Of a stretch of DNA of 64,000 nt, positions 15,229-24,120 are shown piece after piece. The DNA comes from an uncultured Pseudomonadota bacterium. Lineage in GTDB: Bacteria; Pseudomonadota; Gammaproteobacteria; Xanthomonadales; Wenzhouxiangellaceae. The notes beneath the pieces are model-generated. The model was not told the origin of the DNA, searched no databases, and saw only the letters and a list, made by a program, of their open reading frames with translations. The position numbers and the translations under genes were made by a program. The stretch's first letter is position 1. Each line of letters opens with the position of its first letter. Where the stretch lies: NCBI GenBank assembly GCA_937138395.1, contig CAKZPB010000085.1:1-64000 (forward strand). Reading direction: 5' to 3'.

Positions 15229-17160
15229 TCAATGCTTGGCCAGAGCATACGCGAGCAGCCGCGCAAAGAAACGTGCTTTCAGCGGTTGCTTACCATCCAG
15301 GCCCATGCGCTGGATGGCTTCGGGGAATCGCTCAGGCCGCCCTTTCCAGGCTGAACGCAGCAGATCCAGTTTGTTCTCAGCCAGGCGTTGCACCGTTTGC
15401 AGCGCATCAATCAGCTGTTGTTCGGTTTCGCTGAAGTCGCTACCGAAAGGATAAGTTGGAAATGCGCCCTGATCAACCATCGGCCCAAGACGTTCGGCCA
15501 GGACATCTGCCGTGTTGGTGCTTGCCTGTGCCGGCAATTGCCAGTTCGTGGCCAGCTTGCCTGCAGACTTGGCCTGCTCCATCAGGGCAGACTGGTGATT
15601 TGCGTCGGTAATCATCAGCATCGCCTGAATGCATTCTTCATCGGATTTACCGCGCAGATCAGCCACGCCATACTCGGTCACGACCCAATCGCGCAGGTGC
15701 CGCGGAATAGTAATGTGCGGATACTGCCAGACGACATTCGACTGCTCCTCGCCGTTATTGGTACGCACAGCCCTGAGCATCAGCGCCGATCGACCATCCC
15801 GCATCGCCTGGGCCATGGCAACAAAATTGTATTGCCCGCCGACCCCGGACACCATCTGATAGTTGGCCAGACCATCCGATACGGCTGCACCGGTTGCGGT
15901 CATCATCATGCAGGTATTGATAAACCGGGCGTGCCGTCGCTGTTCGATCTCCAGCGCTTCACGTCCGCCGTAGAGCTGATTGATGCGGCCAACACCATGC
16001 ATGCGAAAGCGCGCCTGTTCGGACTCATCCAGATGGTTCAGGAATTCGTAAAACGGTTTCGATCCCAGGAAGAACCCACCGTCCATGATTGCACCCTGGC
16101 CCTGCTCTGCAACCTGCTCTCCCTGATTGGCTCGCCGCATCCGATCGATATCCTCGAACACCTCGCGCTTCAGAATTCCGGCCTTGTACAGATGCATGAA
16201 GCCATCCATGAACATTTCGCTGGCGCCATACAGACCCTGCATGAACGGTGCCGACTCGCGTGGAGCGGCGGGTGAATCGACGTCAAGTGCAGCCGCAACG
16301 GCTCGATACCGTTCGTTCTGCTCGTGCCGCATGATCAGGCTGTGCACCAGCGCATCGCTGAGCGACCCAATGCCAATCTGCAGCGTGCCGCCGTCGGCTA
16401 TCAAGCCCGATGCATGAAAGCCTACCGCGTGATCCTGCAGCGTGACCGGCCCACGCGGCACTGCAAACAAGGGCTGCAGGGGATCGTCTTCGATAATATG
16501 ATCGAAGAAATCAGCCTCAACAACCGCGTCCCCCTGCATGAACGGCAAATCGGGATGCACATGTGCAATGGTCAGGGCCCGATGGTCCGGCCTGGCATTC
16601 AGAAGTGTTTTCAGGTCCAGCGTGACGTCTGGATTGCACGACAGACTGTACGTCGCCTGCCCGCCGTGACCAAGGACCGGTCCAGAGACCAGCTGAAAAA
16701 TCAGATTGGCACCACGATCGATCATGTCGCGTGCAACATGCGTGTAATTCGACGAAATATAGTTGCGCTGCATCGTGGAATTACCCAAGGCCGCGCCCGA
16801 CTGAAAATAAAACTCGGTCACCTTGATATTGTCAGGCACCCGATTGCGTTTCAGATCGATCAGGTATTGAAGCCTGGGATAATCAGCACCGAACAGCCGC
16901 CTCACAATCGGGTCCATCAAACGCGCCTGCAGCCAGTGATTCGACTGCGGAATATCGAGTGACAGCGCGGTCACGATTTCCAACTGAATGGATGGATCTT
17001 CGCAGGCGCGCTGATACAGCGCATTGATCAACCGGTTCGGCTTGCCCAGTCCGAGTGGTGTCCCAAGCACGATCTTTTTACCAATCCGCTGAAGAACCAG
17101 ATCAACAGTCTTGTTCAGGGTTGAATTCAGCGATTCGATGGCTGATGGATTGCTAGACAT
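15229..17160 (-). CDS. acetyl-CoA hydrolase/transferase family protein
   Basis: A 643-residue cytoplasmic protein of the CoA-transferase family. The N-terminal half has KIVLGTPLGLGKPNRLI and later GGTLQIGIGSLSDALVHSL. The C-terminal domain has VSGVGGQYNFVAMAQAM and WVVTEYGVADLRGKSDEE, the two signatures of the acetyl-CoA hydrolase/transferase C-terminal domain. Family members move CoA between acetate and other acids. This one is longer than the usual 430-510 residues, with a ~100-residue insertion after about residue 290. The acceptor is unknown. It converges on the antiporter gene, with 43 bp between. A 20-bp inverted repeat lies 20 bp before its start (17181-17200). Confidence 0.85.
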   Translation of the reverse strand: MSSNPSAIESLNSTLNKTVDLVLQRIGKKIVLGTPLGLGKPNRLINALYQRACEDPSIQLEIVTALSLDIPQSNHWLQARLMDPIVRRLFGADYPRLQYLIDLKRNRVPDNIKVTEFYFQSGAALGNSTMQRNYISSNYTHVARDMIDRGANLIFQLVSGPVLGHGGQATYSLSCNPDVTLDLKTLLNARPDHRALTIAHVHPDLPFMQGDAVVEADFFDHIIEDDPLQPLFAVPRGPVTLQDHAVGFHASGLIADGGTLQIGIGSLSDALVHSLIMRHEQNERYRAVAAALDVDSPAAPRESAPFMQGLYGASEMFMDGFMHLYKAGILKREVFEDIDRMRRANQGEQVAEQGQGAIMDGGFFLGSKPFYEFLNHLDESEQARFRMHGVGRINQLYGGREALEIEQRRHARFINTCMMMTATGAAVSDGLANYQMVSGVGGQYNFVAMAQAMRDGRSALMLRAVRTNNGEEQSNVVWQYPHITIPRHLRDWVVTEYGVADLRGKSDEECIQAMLMITDANHQSALMEQAKSAGKLATNWQLPAQASTNTADVLAERLGPMVDQGAFPTYPFGSDFSETEQQLIDALQTVQRLAENKLDLLRSAWKGRPERFPEAIQRMGLDGKQPLKARFFARLLAYALAKH

Positions 17161-17383
17161 GACGTTGGGCAGAATTGATTACATCTACGGTAGCAGATGT
17201 TGAAAATAACAAACTACTAATTTGCCATTACAAAGCATGGCTATAGAATTCCGAATTGGTCTTTGTTTAATATCATTACTGCTCAGCTGTGCTCAGTGAT
17301 CGGCTAGGAATCGATCTTTCCAAAAGCCTAAATTCAATATCTAGACCCTTTCGCCGCTCACTGCGTGAGCTGGTGCGAGGTAC

Positions 17384-17407
17384 TTTTTTGTGTCTTGCGA
17401 CAAAAAA
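17384..17407 (+). repeat. hairpin with poly-T/poly-A arms
   Basis: TTTTTTGT (17384-17391) pairs with ACAAAAAA (17400-17407) around an 8-nt loop. The A/T arms make it weak as RNA. Similar 'tacttttttgt...acaaaaaa' pieces are common in extragenic repeats of proteobacteria. Confidence 0.5.
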
Positions 17408-17725
17408 ATGCACCCATAAATCGCGCTTTCAACAGCCACCGGAAGTGCCTTCTATTGAATTGGGGCAATCATTCGGCCCGTGTCTTTGTTTAGGCTTTTC
17501 GGATCGTGAGGTGCAATCGGTTAACCCTTATGGCTTACGAGCCTGGCTTTTGAGTTGGTTTGGAACCAAAAGCGATTGAAGACCGTGATTCCAGCTTATT
17601 GCGGGAATTGACTTTGATTTTAACGTTGCCTTTGACGCTGGCGAGCCTTGGCGGTGCCGAGGAGCACAGCGGCAGGCGGATCGAGGCAAAAAGGTGTCTG
17701 AGCGAAAGCGTGTTCTTTTCGCCCC

Positions 17726-17839
17726 GCGATTGTCATGACAAGCAGCGAGCACCACAGGGCATCCAGCGCTTTGCGCTGGACACCGACACCGGCGGGAGCG
17801 TTTTTGCTTACTTTTTCGGCAGCGATTGTCATCACAAGC
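17726..17839. repeat. pair of 18-bp direct repeats holding a TTGTCATGACAA palindrome
   Basis: GCGATTGTCATGACAAGC (17726-17743) and GCGATTGTCATCACAAGC (17822-17839) match at 17 of 18 positions, 96 bp apart. The first copy includes the perfect 12-bp palindrome TTGTCATGACAA (17730-17741); the second copy breaks it with a single G-to-C change. The spacing suggests an ordered element, either a duplicated binding site or the ends of a small extragenic repeat. Confidence 0.6.
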
Positions 17840-18067
17840 GGTAAGACGCATCAGCCCGCGCAGCGGGCGGCGGAAAGCTGTTGATTTAATGAAACCAAAA
17901 AAATCCAATCTTTAGCTGGTGAAGCGGTGCGCCGAAACGCCCAAGATTTTAATTTCGTATGAATCCCAATGGCTAGTGAAAAACCACAACATCTCGCTAA
18001 AAATAAAATCTCGAAAGAAATTAAATGTATGCTTGTGATTATTAAAACCTTAAGCGCAATTAAAACG

Positions 18068-18487
18068 ATGAACACATGGCTAAAGTGTATTTTGATAGCG
18101 CTAGCGATGACCACGCTGGTCGCCTGCAGTGAACAAACCAATGAAGAGACCAATCAACCAATGACGACTGATCGCTCCGCAACCATGCGTTCGGATGCGC
18201 TGGGACGAGAAATCGAGCAGGCCACTGCCGATCTCGCTTCACGCACCGGTCTTGATCAGAGCGGCATCGAGGTCAGCGTTGCGGAATTCGTGACCTGGAG
18301 TAACGGCTCGATCGGTTGTCCGCAACCGGGCATGAACTATACGATGGCACTGGTGCCCGGCTACCGAATACTATTGGTAGCCAGCGGGCGGACGTATCAT
18401 TACCATGGCGCACGCGAGCGTGAACCCTTTTACTGCCCGGCCGAGCGTGCTGGCCAGCCGTTGCCGGCAGATCAATCGGTCAGTTGA
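18068..18487 (+). CDS. small lipoprotein of unknown function
   Basis: I set the start at the ATG 18068 (MNTWLKCILIALAMTTLVAC), which places a lipoprotein signal with its Cys at residue 20 at the N-terminus; the frame is open further upstream but that part is AT-rich and unlike a protein. The mature 120 residues include DLASRTGLDQSGIEVSVAEF, then TWSNGSIGCPQPGMNYTMAL and GRTYHYHGA. The 'SLGCPxPG..Y..' style, with a later Cys, resembles small envelope proteins seen in many Gram-negatives, but I cannot name the family. Two mature Cys may form a disulfide. No operon partner is evident. Confidence 0.7.
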   Translation: MNTWLKCILIALAMTTLVACSEQTNEETNQPMTTDRSATMRSDALGREIEQATADLASRTGLDQSGIEVSVAEFVTWSNGSIGCPQPGMNYTMALVPGYRILLVASGRTYHYHGAREREPFYCPAERAGQPLPADQSVS

Positions 18488-18514
18488 TGATCCCCATCCA
18501 TTCTTGCAAAAGCC

Positions 18515-19249
18515 CTACCACTCTATAGCTTGACCGTCCCAGGCGAAGAAGCCACCGCTGTCGTCTTCATCCAGACTATCGATAACATCCAGTAAGTAAT
18601 CAGTGGTTTGTTCTACCGAGAACAGCTTGTGCTCCGGCACGCGTGACTGAAACGGCCTGGACAGTCCGGTATCGGTGGTTCCAGGGTGGAGTGCTGCCAC
18701 GATCACGTTCTTATTCCGGCGTTTCAGCTCGATTGCGGCGGTTTTCAGCAGCTGATTCAAGCCCGCCTTCGAGGCACGATAGGTATACCAGCCACCAAGG
18801 CGATTGTCGGAAATCGAGCCAACGCGAGCCGATATGGCACACATCACGGCCTTGCCCTGCCTGGTCATCAGCGGTCGCAATGCCTTGAATACCAGAATCG
18901 GACCGAACGTGTTCACGGCAAACACTTGTTGCAGGGCACTCGAGTCCAGATCCTCGAGCTTTTTTTCAGGCATCAGGTCACCTGAATGCAGGATGCCGGC
19001 CGCATTGATGGCCAGATTCAACTGTGTACCTTCGGCTTTGAGTTGAACGACCAACTGCTCAATGGTTTCGGTTTTGGTCACATCCAGCGGTGCAATGAGT
19101 AGCCGATCGCAGTGCAAGTCGTTCAGTTCCTGTGCTGCCTCAGGCTTGCGACAGGTTGCGATGACGCGGTCGACGCGCGCATTGGCCAGCAGCGCACGCA
19201 CCAGTCCCAGCCCGATGCCTCGGCTGGCACCCTGCACCAATGCCGTCAT
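18515..19249 (-). CDS. SDR-family oxidoreductase (CsgA-like)
   Basis: About 244 residues from the ATG at 19249 (MTALVQGASRGIGLGLV), where the Rossmann fold begins at once; further in-frame starts at 19279 and 19318 are possible but add no domain. It shows the TGxxxGxG-type motif QGASRGIG, the NAAG loop (INAAGILHSG), a Ser-containing strand (CAISARVGS) and the catalytic YxxxK (YTYRASKAGLNQ). The subfamily resembles short C-factor/CsgA-like dehydrogenases. It would use NAD(P)H on an unknown carbonyl or alcohol. It converges on the small lipoprotein gene, 28 bp apart. Confidence 0.85.
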   Translation of the reverse strand: MTALVQGASRGIGLGLVRALLANARVDRVIATCRKPEAAQELNDLHCDRLLIAPLDVTKTETIEQLVVQLKAEGTQLNLAINAAGILHSGDLMPEKKLEDLDSSALQQVFAVNTFGPILVFKALRPLMTRQGKAVMCAISARVGSISDNRLGGWYTYRASKAGLNQLLKTAAIELKRRNKNVIVAALHPGTTDTGLSRPFQSRVPEHKLFSVEQTTDYLLDVIDSLDEDDSGGFFAWDGQAIEW

Positions 19250-19320
19250 GGGTGCTTCGAATGATGTCAATGCGTTCATTGCATGGAATGAGTCAACGTT
19301 TGGACCGCAATACTGCACGG

Positions 19321-19349
19321 TTGTCGTGATTGGACGGTGATTTTAGGCT
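19321..19349 (+). promoter_or_regulatory. candidate promoter for the peptide ABC operon
   Basis: TTGTCG (19321-19326) and TAGGCT (19344-19349) are 17 bp apart. The start of transcription would be near 19356, 31 nt before the ATG at 19387. The boxes deviate moderately from consensus. Confidence 0.4.
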
Positions 19350-19386
19350 ACTCTTGTGGCCTGTTCCCCGATGCCACTGCTGATCA

Positions 19387-21204
19387 ATGAAACGACCGAA
19401 TCCATTCAGATGTCTCCCGCTTACAGCGCTGATGATCATGGGGATGTTGCTGCTTGCGGCCTGTAGCGAGCCACCTTCTGATGATAATCGCGATGTCTAT
19501 CGTCACTCCGAAGATGAAGCACCGGCCAGCCTGGACCCGGCGCAAGCCTCAACGGTGTACTCCAATATGGTCGTGGTCAATGTGTTCGATACGCTGTACC
19601 GCTACAAGTACCTCGCGCGACCCTATGAGCTGGCGCCCAACCTGGCAGCCGGCTTCCCGGACGTGTCAGACGACGGCTTGACCTATACGTTTCGAATTCG
19701 CTCCGGCGTTGAATTTACCGATGACCCTGCATTTCCGGACGGCACCGGGCGCGAAGTGACTGCACACGATCTGGTCTATTCCATTCAGCGACATTTTGAT
19801 CCGGGCGTTCGTTCGCAAGGTGCATGGTTATGGTCAGGTCGCATCGTCGGTCTGGACGAATGGGGTCAAAACGGAGCGGATTACGCAGCGCCGATTGAAG
19901 GCCTGAAGGCGCTGGATGATCACACGCTCCAGATACAGCTGACCGCGCCCTACCCACAGCTGGTCTATACCCTGGCTGCAGGCTTTTCAGCGCTGGTGCC
20001 CAAAGAGGCCGTCGAATTCTATGGCCGCGAATTTTCAGTTAAACCGGTCGGGTCCGGACCGTTCAAACTGACCTCGTTCAACAGTGCACTGGCGACCTTT
20101 GATCGCAATCCGAAGTTCGACCGCGGGGTGCTGAATCTGGCGGACGAAGGCTATCGTGATGATCTGCACGGCACCTACGGCCTGCAAGCGCTGGATGGGC
20201 AAGCTTATCCATTTGTTGATGGGCTCGAGATTCATTTCATCGACGAAAATGCATCGCGCTGGAACAGCTTTATCAGCGGTGAAGTGCACAACGTGATGGT
20301 GCCGAATGAACAGATCGACCGCGTGCTGACCAGCAAAGATCCGATTGAACTGAATGATGACATGGCCGAACGCTTTCACAAACACTCGGGTATCGAAGCC
20401 GGCTTTGTCTACGGCGGCTTCAACATGGCCGATGAGCGCTTTGGCCATCACCCCGACCCGGATCAGGACGCGGCCAATCGGGCGCTACGCTGCGCCATTC
20501 GCGATGCATTTGACTGGCAGGCACGCAACGAAACCTTCTACTTTGGGCTCGGCAATGTATTTCCAGGTGTCATCGTGCCGCTGGTGCCCGAATTCGATGC
20601 CGATCTGTCGCGTCGTTCAGTTCAACACAACCTGCAGTCGGCCAACCAGGCACTGGACGAGTACGGCTGGCGCGACCAGCTACCGAGCATGAGTTATGGA
20701 ATGCCATCATCCGTTCAACAGCGGCAAATGTTCGAACAATTCCGCGCGCAAGTACAAGAGATCGGCTTCAGTACCGACCAGTTTTCACCGGAGAGCTTCG
20801 CCACCTTTGGCGACTTCAGCCGGGCCATCAAGAACCGCGAATTGGATCTGTTTTTCCTGGGCTGGTCACTGGATTATCCGGACGCCCAAAACACCCTTCA
20901 ACTGTTTTATGGACCGAACGAAACGCCCGGCTCGAACAATTTCAATTACAACAACCCCGCATTCGATGCCCTGTACGAACAAACGCTGACGCTGCAGCCA
21001 GGCCAGCAACGGACCGCGCTGTATCGACAGATGAATCAGCTGGTCATCGATGATTGTGTGGTCATCTCCGGTTTGTCGCGTACCCGCGTGCATCTGTGGG
21101 ACAAGCAGGTGCGCATGCTGCCCGATCGAGAAATTCTGGGCGGTTTTTTCATGCGTTTTGTTGATATCGGCAACGAGTCGGAAACAGCGGCAATGAGCAA
21201 CTGA
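19387..21204 (+). CDS. peptide-type ABC transporter substrate-binding lipoprotein
   Basis: A 605-residue SBP_bac_5 protein. The signal LTALMIMGMLLLAACSEP ends in a lipobox, so it is tethered in the periplasm. The body has ASLDPAQASTVYSNMVVVNV, VYSIQRHFDP, PVGSGPFKLTSFN and FLGWSLDYPDAQN, typical for oligopeptide or dipeptide binders (family 5). It is first in a five-gene operon with two permeases and two ATPases, so it probably sets the specificity of the importer. Short peptides are the natural guess; nickel or sugar-peptide ligands are also known for the family. Confidence 0.92.
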   Translation: MKRPNPFRCLPLTALMIMGMLLLAACSEPPSDDNRDVYRHSEDEAPASLDPAQASTVYSNMVVVNVFDTLYRYKYLARPYELAPNLAAGFPDVSDDGLTYTFRIRSGVEFTDDPAFPDGTGREVTAHDLVYSIQRHFDPGVRSQGAWLWSGRIVGLDEWGQNGADYAAPIEGLKALDDHTLQIQLTAPYPQLVYTLAAGFSALVPKEAVEFYGREFSVKPVGSGPFKLTSFNSALATFDRNPKFDRGVLNLADEGYRDDLHGTYGLQALDGQAYPFVDGLEIHFIDENASRWNSFISGEVHNVMVPNEQIDRVLTSKDPIELNDDMAERFHKHSGIEAGFVYGGFNMADERFGHHPDPDQDAANRALRCAIRDAFDWQARNETFYFGLGNVFPGVIVPLVPEFDADLSRRSVQHNLQSANQALDEYGWRDQLPSMSYGMPSSVQQRQMFEQFRAQVQEIGFSTDQFSPESFATFGDFSRAIKNRELDLFFLGWSLDYPDAQNTLQLFYGPNETPGSNNFNYNNPAFDALYEQTLTLQPGQQRTALYRQMNQLVIDDCVVISGLSRTRVHLWDKQVRMLPDREILGGFFMRFVDIGNESETAAMSN

Positions 21205-21244
21205 GCAGACCTTGAACGCGGCTTGAACAAGCCTCATTCTGTCG

Positions 21245-22204
21245 ATGGAATTATTGAGCTACGTCATACGCAAGTTGATCGGGGGCATTCCTCTGATCCT
21301 CGGCGTCACGCTGATCAGTTTCGTGCTGATGGTGTACTTCGGCCCGGACAAGACCTTCGAACTGCTGAGCAAGAACCCGACCGAGGCCGAAATCGCCCAG
21401 GTTCGTGCTCAACTGGGCTATGACCGGCCGTTCCTGGTTCGCTACGCAGAGTATCTGAAGGAAATGGCCACGTTGGATTTCGGCTTCTCCGACTCCACCG
21501 GTGAGCGCGTCAGCTCCATTCTTAGCCGCACCATTCCTGTTTCCCTGGCGTTGCTTGCACCGGGCTTCGTGCTCGGTAACCTGCTGGGTATTGTGCTTGG
21601 CCTGGTCGCAGCCTGGTATCGCGGTGGCTGGGTGGACAAGCTGATCATGGGCGGTGCCGTCGTTGGCATGTCGATCAGTTTTCTGGTCGTTATCGTGGCG
21701 TTTCAGGCGCTGTTTGGAGTTGTGCTGGGCTGGTTTCCGGTGCGCGGCTGGAACGTGCACGATCTTCCCAGCTACGCCTACTACGTCACCGTGCCGACCC
21801 TGGCATCGGTTTTTGTGGCACTGGGCTACAACACGCGTTTCTTTCGCGCTGTGCTGGTCGAAGAAATCAATCGTGACCACGTGCGCACGGCACGCGCATT
21901 CGGCGCGCGGCCGGCAGAAATATTGTTCCGCAACGTGCTGATGAATGCGATGATCCCGATTGTTACCCGCATCCTGTTTTCAATCCCGCTGATTGTCGTA
22001 TCTGGCAGCCTGTTGATCGAGAGTTATTTCGGCATACCCGGCATTGGCAAAGTGACCTTCGACGCGATTACCTCTGGAGACCAGCCAATCCTTAAAGCGG
22101 TGGTCGGTCTGACTGCTGTGTTGTTTGTGCTGATCCTGATCGTTACCGATATTCTGTATCGCGTTGTTGACCCCCGCGTTTCGCTGACCGGAGACGCTCG
22201 TTGA
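21245..22204 (+). CDS. ABC peptide importer permease (DppB/OppB type)
   Basis: A 319-residue inner-membrane protein with an N-terminal helix (YVIRKLIGGIPLILGVTLIS) and about five more TM helices. The binding-protein-dependent transport loop EEINRDHVRTARAFGARPAE contacts the ATPase. PLIVVSGSLLIESYFGIPGIG near the C-terminus is characteristic of the B-type subunit. It is 40 bp after the binding protein, and its stop overlaps the TTG start of the next permease. Confidence 0.93.
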   Translation: MELLSYVIRKLIGGIPLILGVTLISFVLMVYFGPDKTFELLSKNPTEAEIAQVRAQLGYDRPFLVRYAEYLKEMATLDFGFSDSTGERVSSILSRTIPVSLALLAPGFVLGNLLGIVLGLVAAWYRGGWVDKLIMGGAVVGMSISFLVVIVAFQALFGVVLGWFPVRGWNVHDLPSYAYYVTVPTLASVFVALGYNTRFFRAVLVEEINRDHVRTARAFGARPAEILFRNVLMNAMIPIVTRILFSIPLIVVSGSLLIESYFGIPGIGKVTFDAITSGDQPILKAVVGLTAVLFVLILIVTDILYRVVDPRVSLTGDAR

Positions 22205-23112
22205 GCGATCCCGGCATCATCCTGCCGGCACCCGAACCGGCGGCCGCCAGACTGCGGCCCGAACGCACTTCGCTGTGGGGTCGTGCGCTGGATCAATTCC
22301 GCCGAGATCACGCTGCCATTACGGGTCTGGCCATCGTCGCCGTATTCTTTCTGATGGCAGTTGGCGTCTGGTTCGGCTGGTGGGGCACGCAATGGTCGCA
22401 GGCCCTCGGCGGGCGCTGGGAGGGTCCGTCCGGCGGCCACTGGTTAGGCACCAATCTGCTCGGCCAGGATATTTTCCAGCGCGCCGTCTATTCGACCCGC
22501 ACGGCCTTTGAAATCGGCCTGATCGTTGCCATCCTGTCGACCCTGCTTGGCGGGCTGCTCGGCGCACTGTCAGGTTTTTATTCAAGCCGCTGGATCGACA
22601 GCGTCTTGCTGTGGCTGATGGGCACACTGGATTCGATCCCGTTCTATCTGTTCGTGGCCGCCGTTGCAGTCGCCATGGCCGGCAACCCCTGGGCCATGCA
22701 TATTGCAATGGTTGCAACCTTCTGGACCACAACCGCCCGGCTGGTGCGCGGCGAAGTGATCAAACTGAAGAACCTGGAATTCGTCGAAGCCGCCCACGCC
22801 ATCGGACTGGGCCAATTTCGGATCATTTTCCGTCACCTTCTACCGAACACATTTCATATTCTGCTGGTTCAGGGCACGATCGTATTCGTATCGGCGATCA
22901 AGGCCGAAGTCATCCTCAGCTTTCTTGGTCTGGGTGTGCAGGATGGCGTCAGTTGGGGACTGATGATTGCCGAATCGACCCAGGAAGTGCTGGCCGGTCA
23001 GTACATGAATTTCATCGTTGCGTCCAGCTTCATGTTCGTGCTGGTCATGGCGTTCAACCTATTTTCCGATGGCCTGCAGGATGCGCTTGATCCGCGTCGG
23101 GCGCCACGATAG
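22201..23112 (+). CDS. ABC peptide importer permease (DppC/OppC type)
   Basis: A 303-residue protein starting with TTG at 22201, overlapping the TGA of the preceding gene by 4 bp (TTGA), a sign of coupled translation. It has the C-type features: a cytoplasmic N-terminus, a TM segment (ITGLAIVAVFFLMAVGVW), WLGTNLLGQDIFQRAVYSTR, and the EAA loop FVEAAHAIGLGQFRIIFRH. AEVILSFLGLGVQDGVSWG near the end matches this subunit. It pairs with the 21245 product to form the channel. Confidence 0.92.
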   Translation: MSDPGIILPAPEPAAARLRPERTSLWGRALDQFRRDHAAITGLAIVAVFFLMAVGVWFGWWGTQWSQALGGRWEGPSGGHWLGTNLLGQDIFQRAVYSTRTAFEIGLIVAILSTLLGGLLGALSGFYSSRWIDSVLLWLMGTLDSIPFYLFVAAVAVAMAGNPWAMHIAMVATFWTTTARLVRGEVIKLKNLEFVEAAHAIGLGQFRIIFRHLLPNTFHILLVQGTIVFVSAIKAEVILSFLGLGVQDGVSWGLMIAESTQEVLAGQYMNFIVASSFMFVLVMAFNLFSDGLQDALDPRRAPR

Positions 23113-23118
23113 CTGACC

Positions 23119-24120
23119 ATGACCAGAATAAACCAACCACACCCGGTGCTCCGCGTCGACAATCTGTGCGTCGAATTCGCGACCACTGCTGGTCAGATTC
23201 GGGCGGTGGACCAACTGAGCTTTTCGGTCGAAGCAGGCCAGACCCTGGGCATCGTCGGCGAATCAGGCTGCGGCAAATCAGTCACGAGTCTGGCCATCAT
23301 GGGCCTGCTGCCCAAGCCGGCCGGACGGATCGTCGACGGCAGTGTGCTGCTTGATGGCCAGGAATTGACGCGGTTGCCGGAGGGCCGACTGCGTCAGCTG
23401 CGCGGCGCCGAACTTTCAATGATTTTCCAGGAACCGATGACGGCATTGAATCCGGTCTATTCGATTGCCCGGCAGATGACCGCCGTACTGAAGCGCCATC
23501 AACAGTTGTCAGCACGTCAGGCGCGACATCGTGCCATCGAGATGCTGGCCCGGGTCGGTATTCCCAGGCCGGATCAACGCATCGATGACTACCCTCACCA
23601 GCTATCTGGCGGAATGCGCCAGCGCGTCATGATTGCCATGGCCTTGTCCTGCCAGCCCAAGCTGTTGATCGCCGACGAGCCTACCACTGCACTGGACGTC
23701 ACGACCCAGGCGCAGGTGCTGAGACAGATGGTCGACCTGCAGCAGGAGCTTGGCACTGCAGTCATCCTGATCACGCATGACCTCGGCGTGATCGCCGAGA
23801 CCTGCGACCAGGCGGTGGTCATGTACTGCGGCAGCAAAGTCGAACAAGCGCCCGTTGCCGATTTGTTTCTCCAGCCCCGACATCCCTATACGGCCGGCCT
23901 GATGCAATCGATTCCGCGCATCCGGGAACACAAGCTCGACCGCTTGCCGGTGATCGAAGGCCAGGTACCAAACCTGGCAGCGCTGCCGCCCGGCTGTCGA
24001 TTTGCCGGACGGTGTCCCAATCGTGAGGATCGCTGTGTGCAGCAGCAACCGCCGTTAACCGAACGCGGCGCCCAGCAATTTGCCTGCTTCAATCCCTGGA
24101 ACGGGCCGGTCGAATCATGA
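23119..24120 (+). CDS. ABC peptide importer ATPase (DppD/OppD type)
   Basis: A 333-residue ATPase with Walker [10 protein letters not shown]-loop in [14 protein letters not shown], signature [15 protein letters not shown], Walker B and D-loop [14 protein letters not shown], and the H-loop in ITHDLG. The C-terminus has the oligopeptide extension [16 protein letters not shown], where Cys residues may bind an iron-sulfur centre, as in other OppD/DppD proteins. It starts 6 bp after the second permease and overlaps the next ATPase gene by 4 bp (ATGA). Confidence 0.94.
   Translation: MTRINQPHPVLRVDNLCVEFATTAGQIRAVDQLSFSVEAGQTLGIVGESGCGKSVTSLAIMGLLPKPAGRIVDGSVLLDGQELTRLPEGRLRQLRGAELSMIFQEPMTALNPVYSIARQMTAVLKRHQQLSARQARHRAIEMLARVGIPRPDQRIDDYPHQLSGGMRQRVMIAMALSCQPKLLIADEPTTALDVTTQAQVLRQMVDLQQELGTAVILITHDLGVIAETCDQAVVMYCGSKVEQAPVADLFLQPRHPYTAGLMQSIPRIREHKLDRLPVIEGQVPNLAALPPGCRFAGRCPNREDRCVQQQPPLTERGAQQFACFNPWNGPVES

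Larger units (their letters stand above)
17161..18067. other. 0.9-kb noncoding block with hairpins and repeats
   Basis: No open frame here has protein-like composition. The first ~120 bp are AT-rich and serve as the upstream region of the acetyl-CoA hydrolase gene. From about 17650 to 17890 the complement reads like the extragenic stretches common in proteobacteria (a 'ccgaaaaagtaa' start, then C/G-rich text, with 'gggcgaaaag' and 'gctcagacacc' phrases). That likeness is from memory. Specific hairpins and direct repeats are listed separately. It may be a degenerate mobile remnant or an untranslated RNA region. Confidence 0.5.

Noticed and set aside
17161-17968. Small frames in the noncoding block
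   Set aside because: No protein character; K/R/S-rich translation typical of noncoding repeats.
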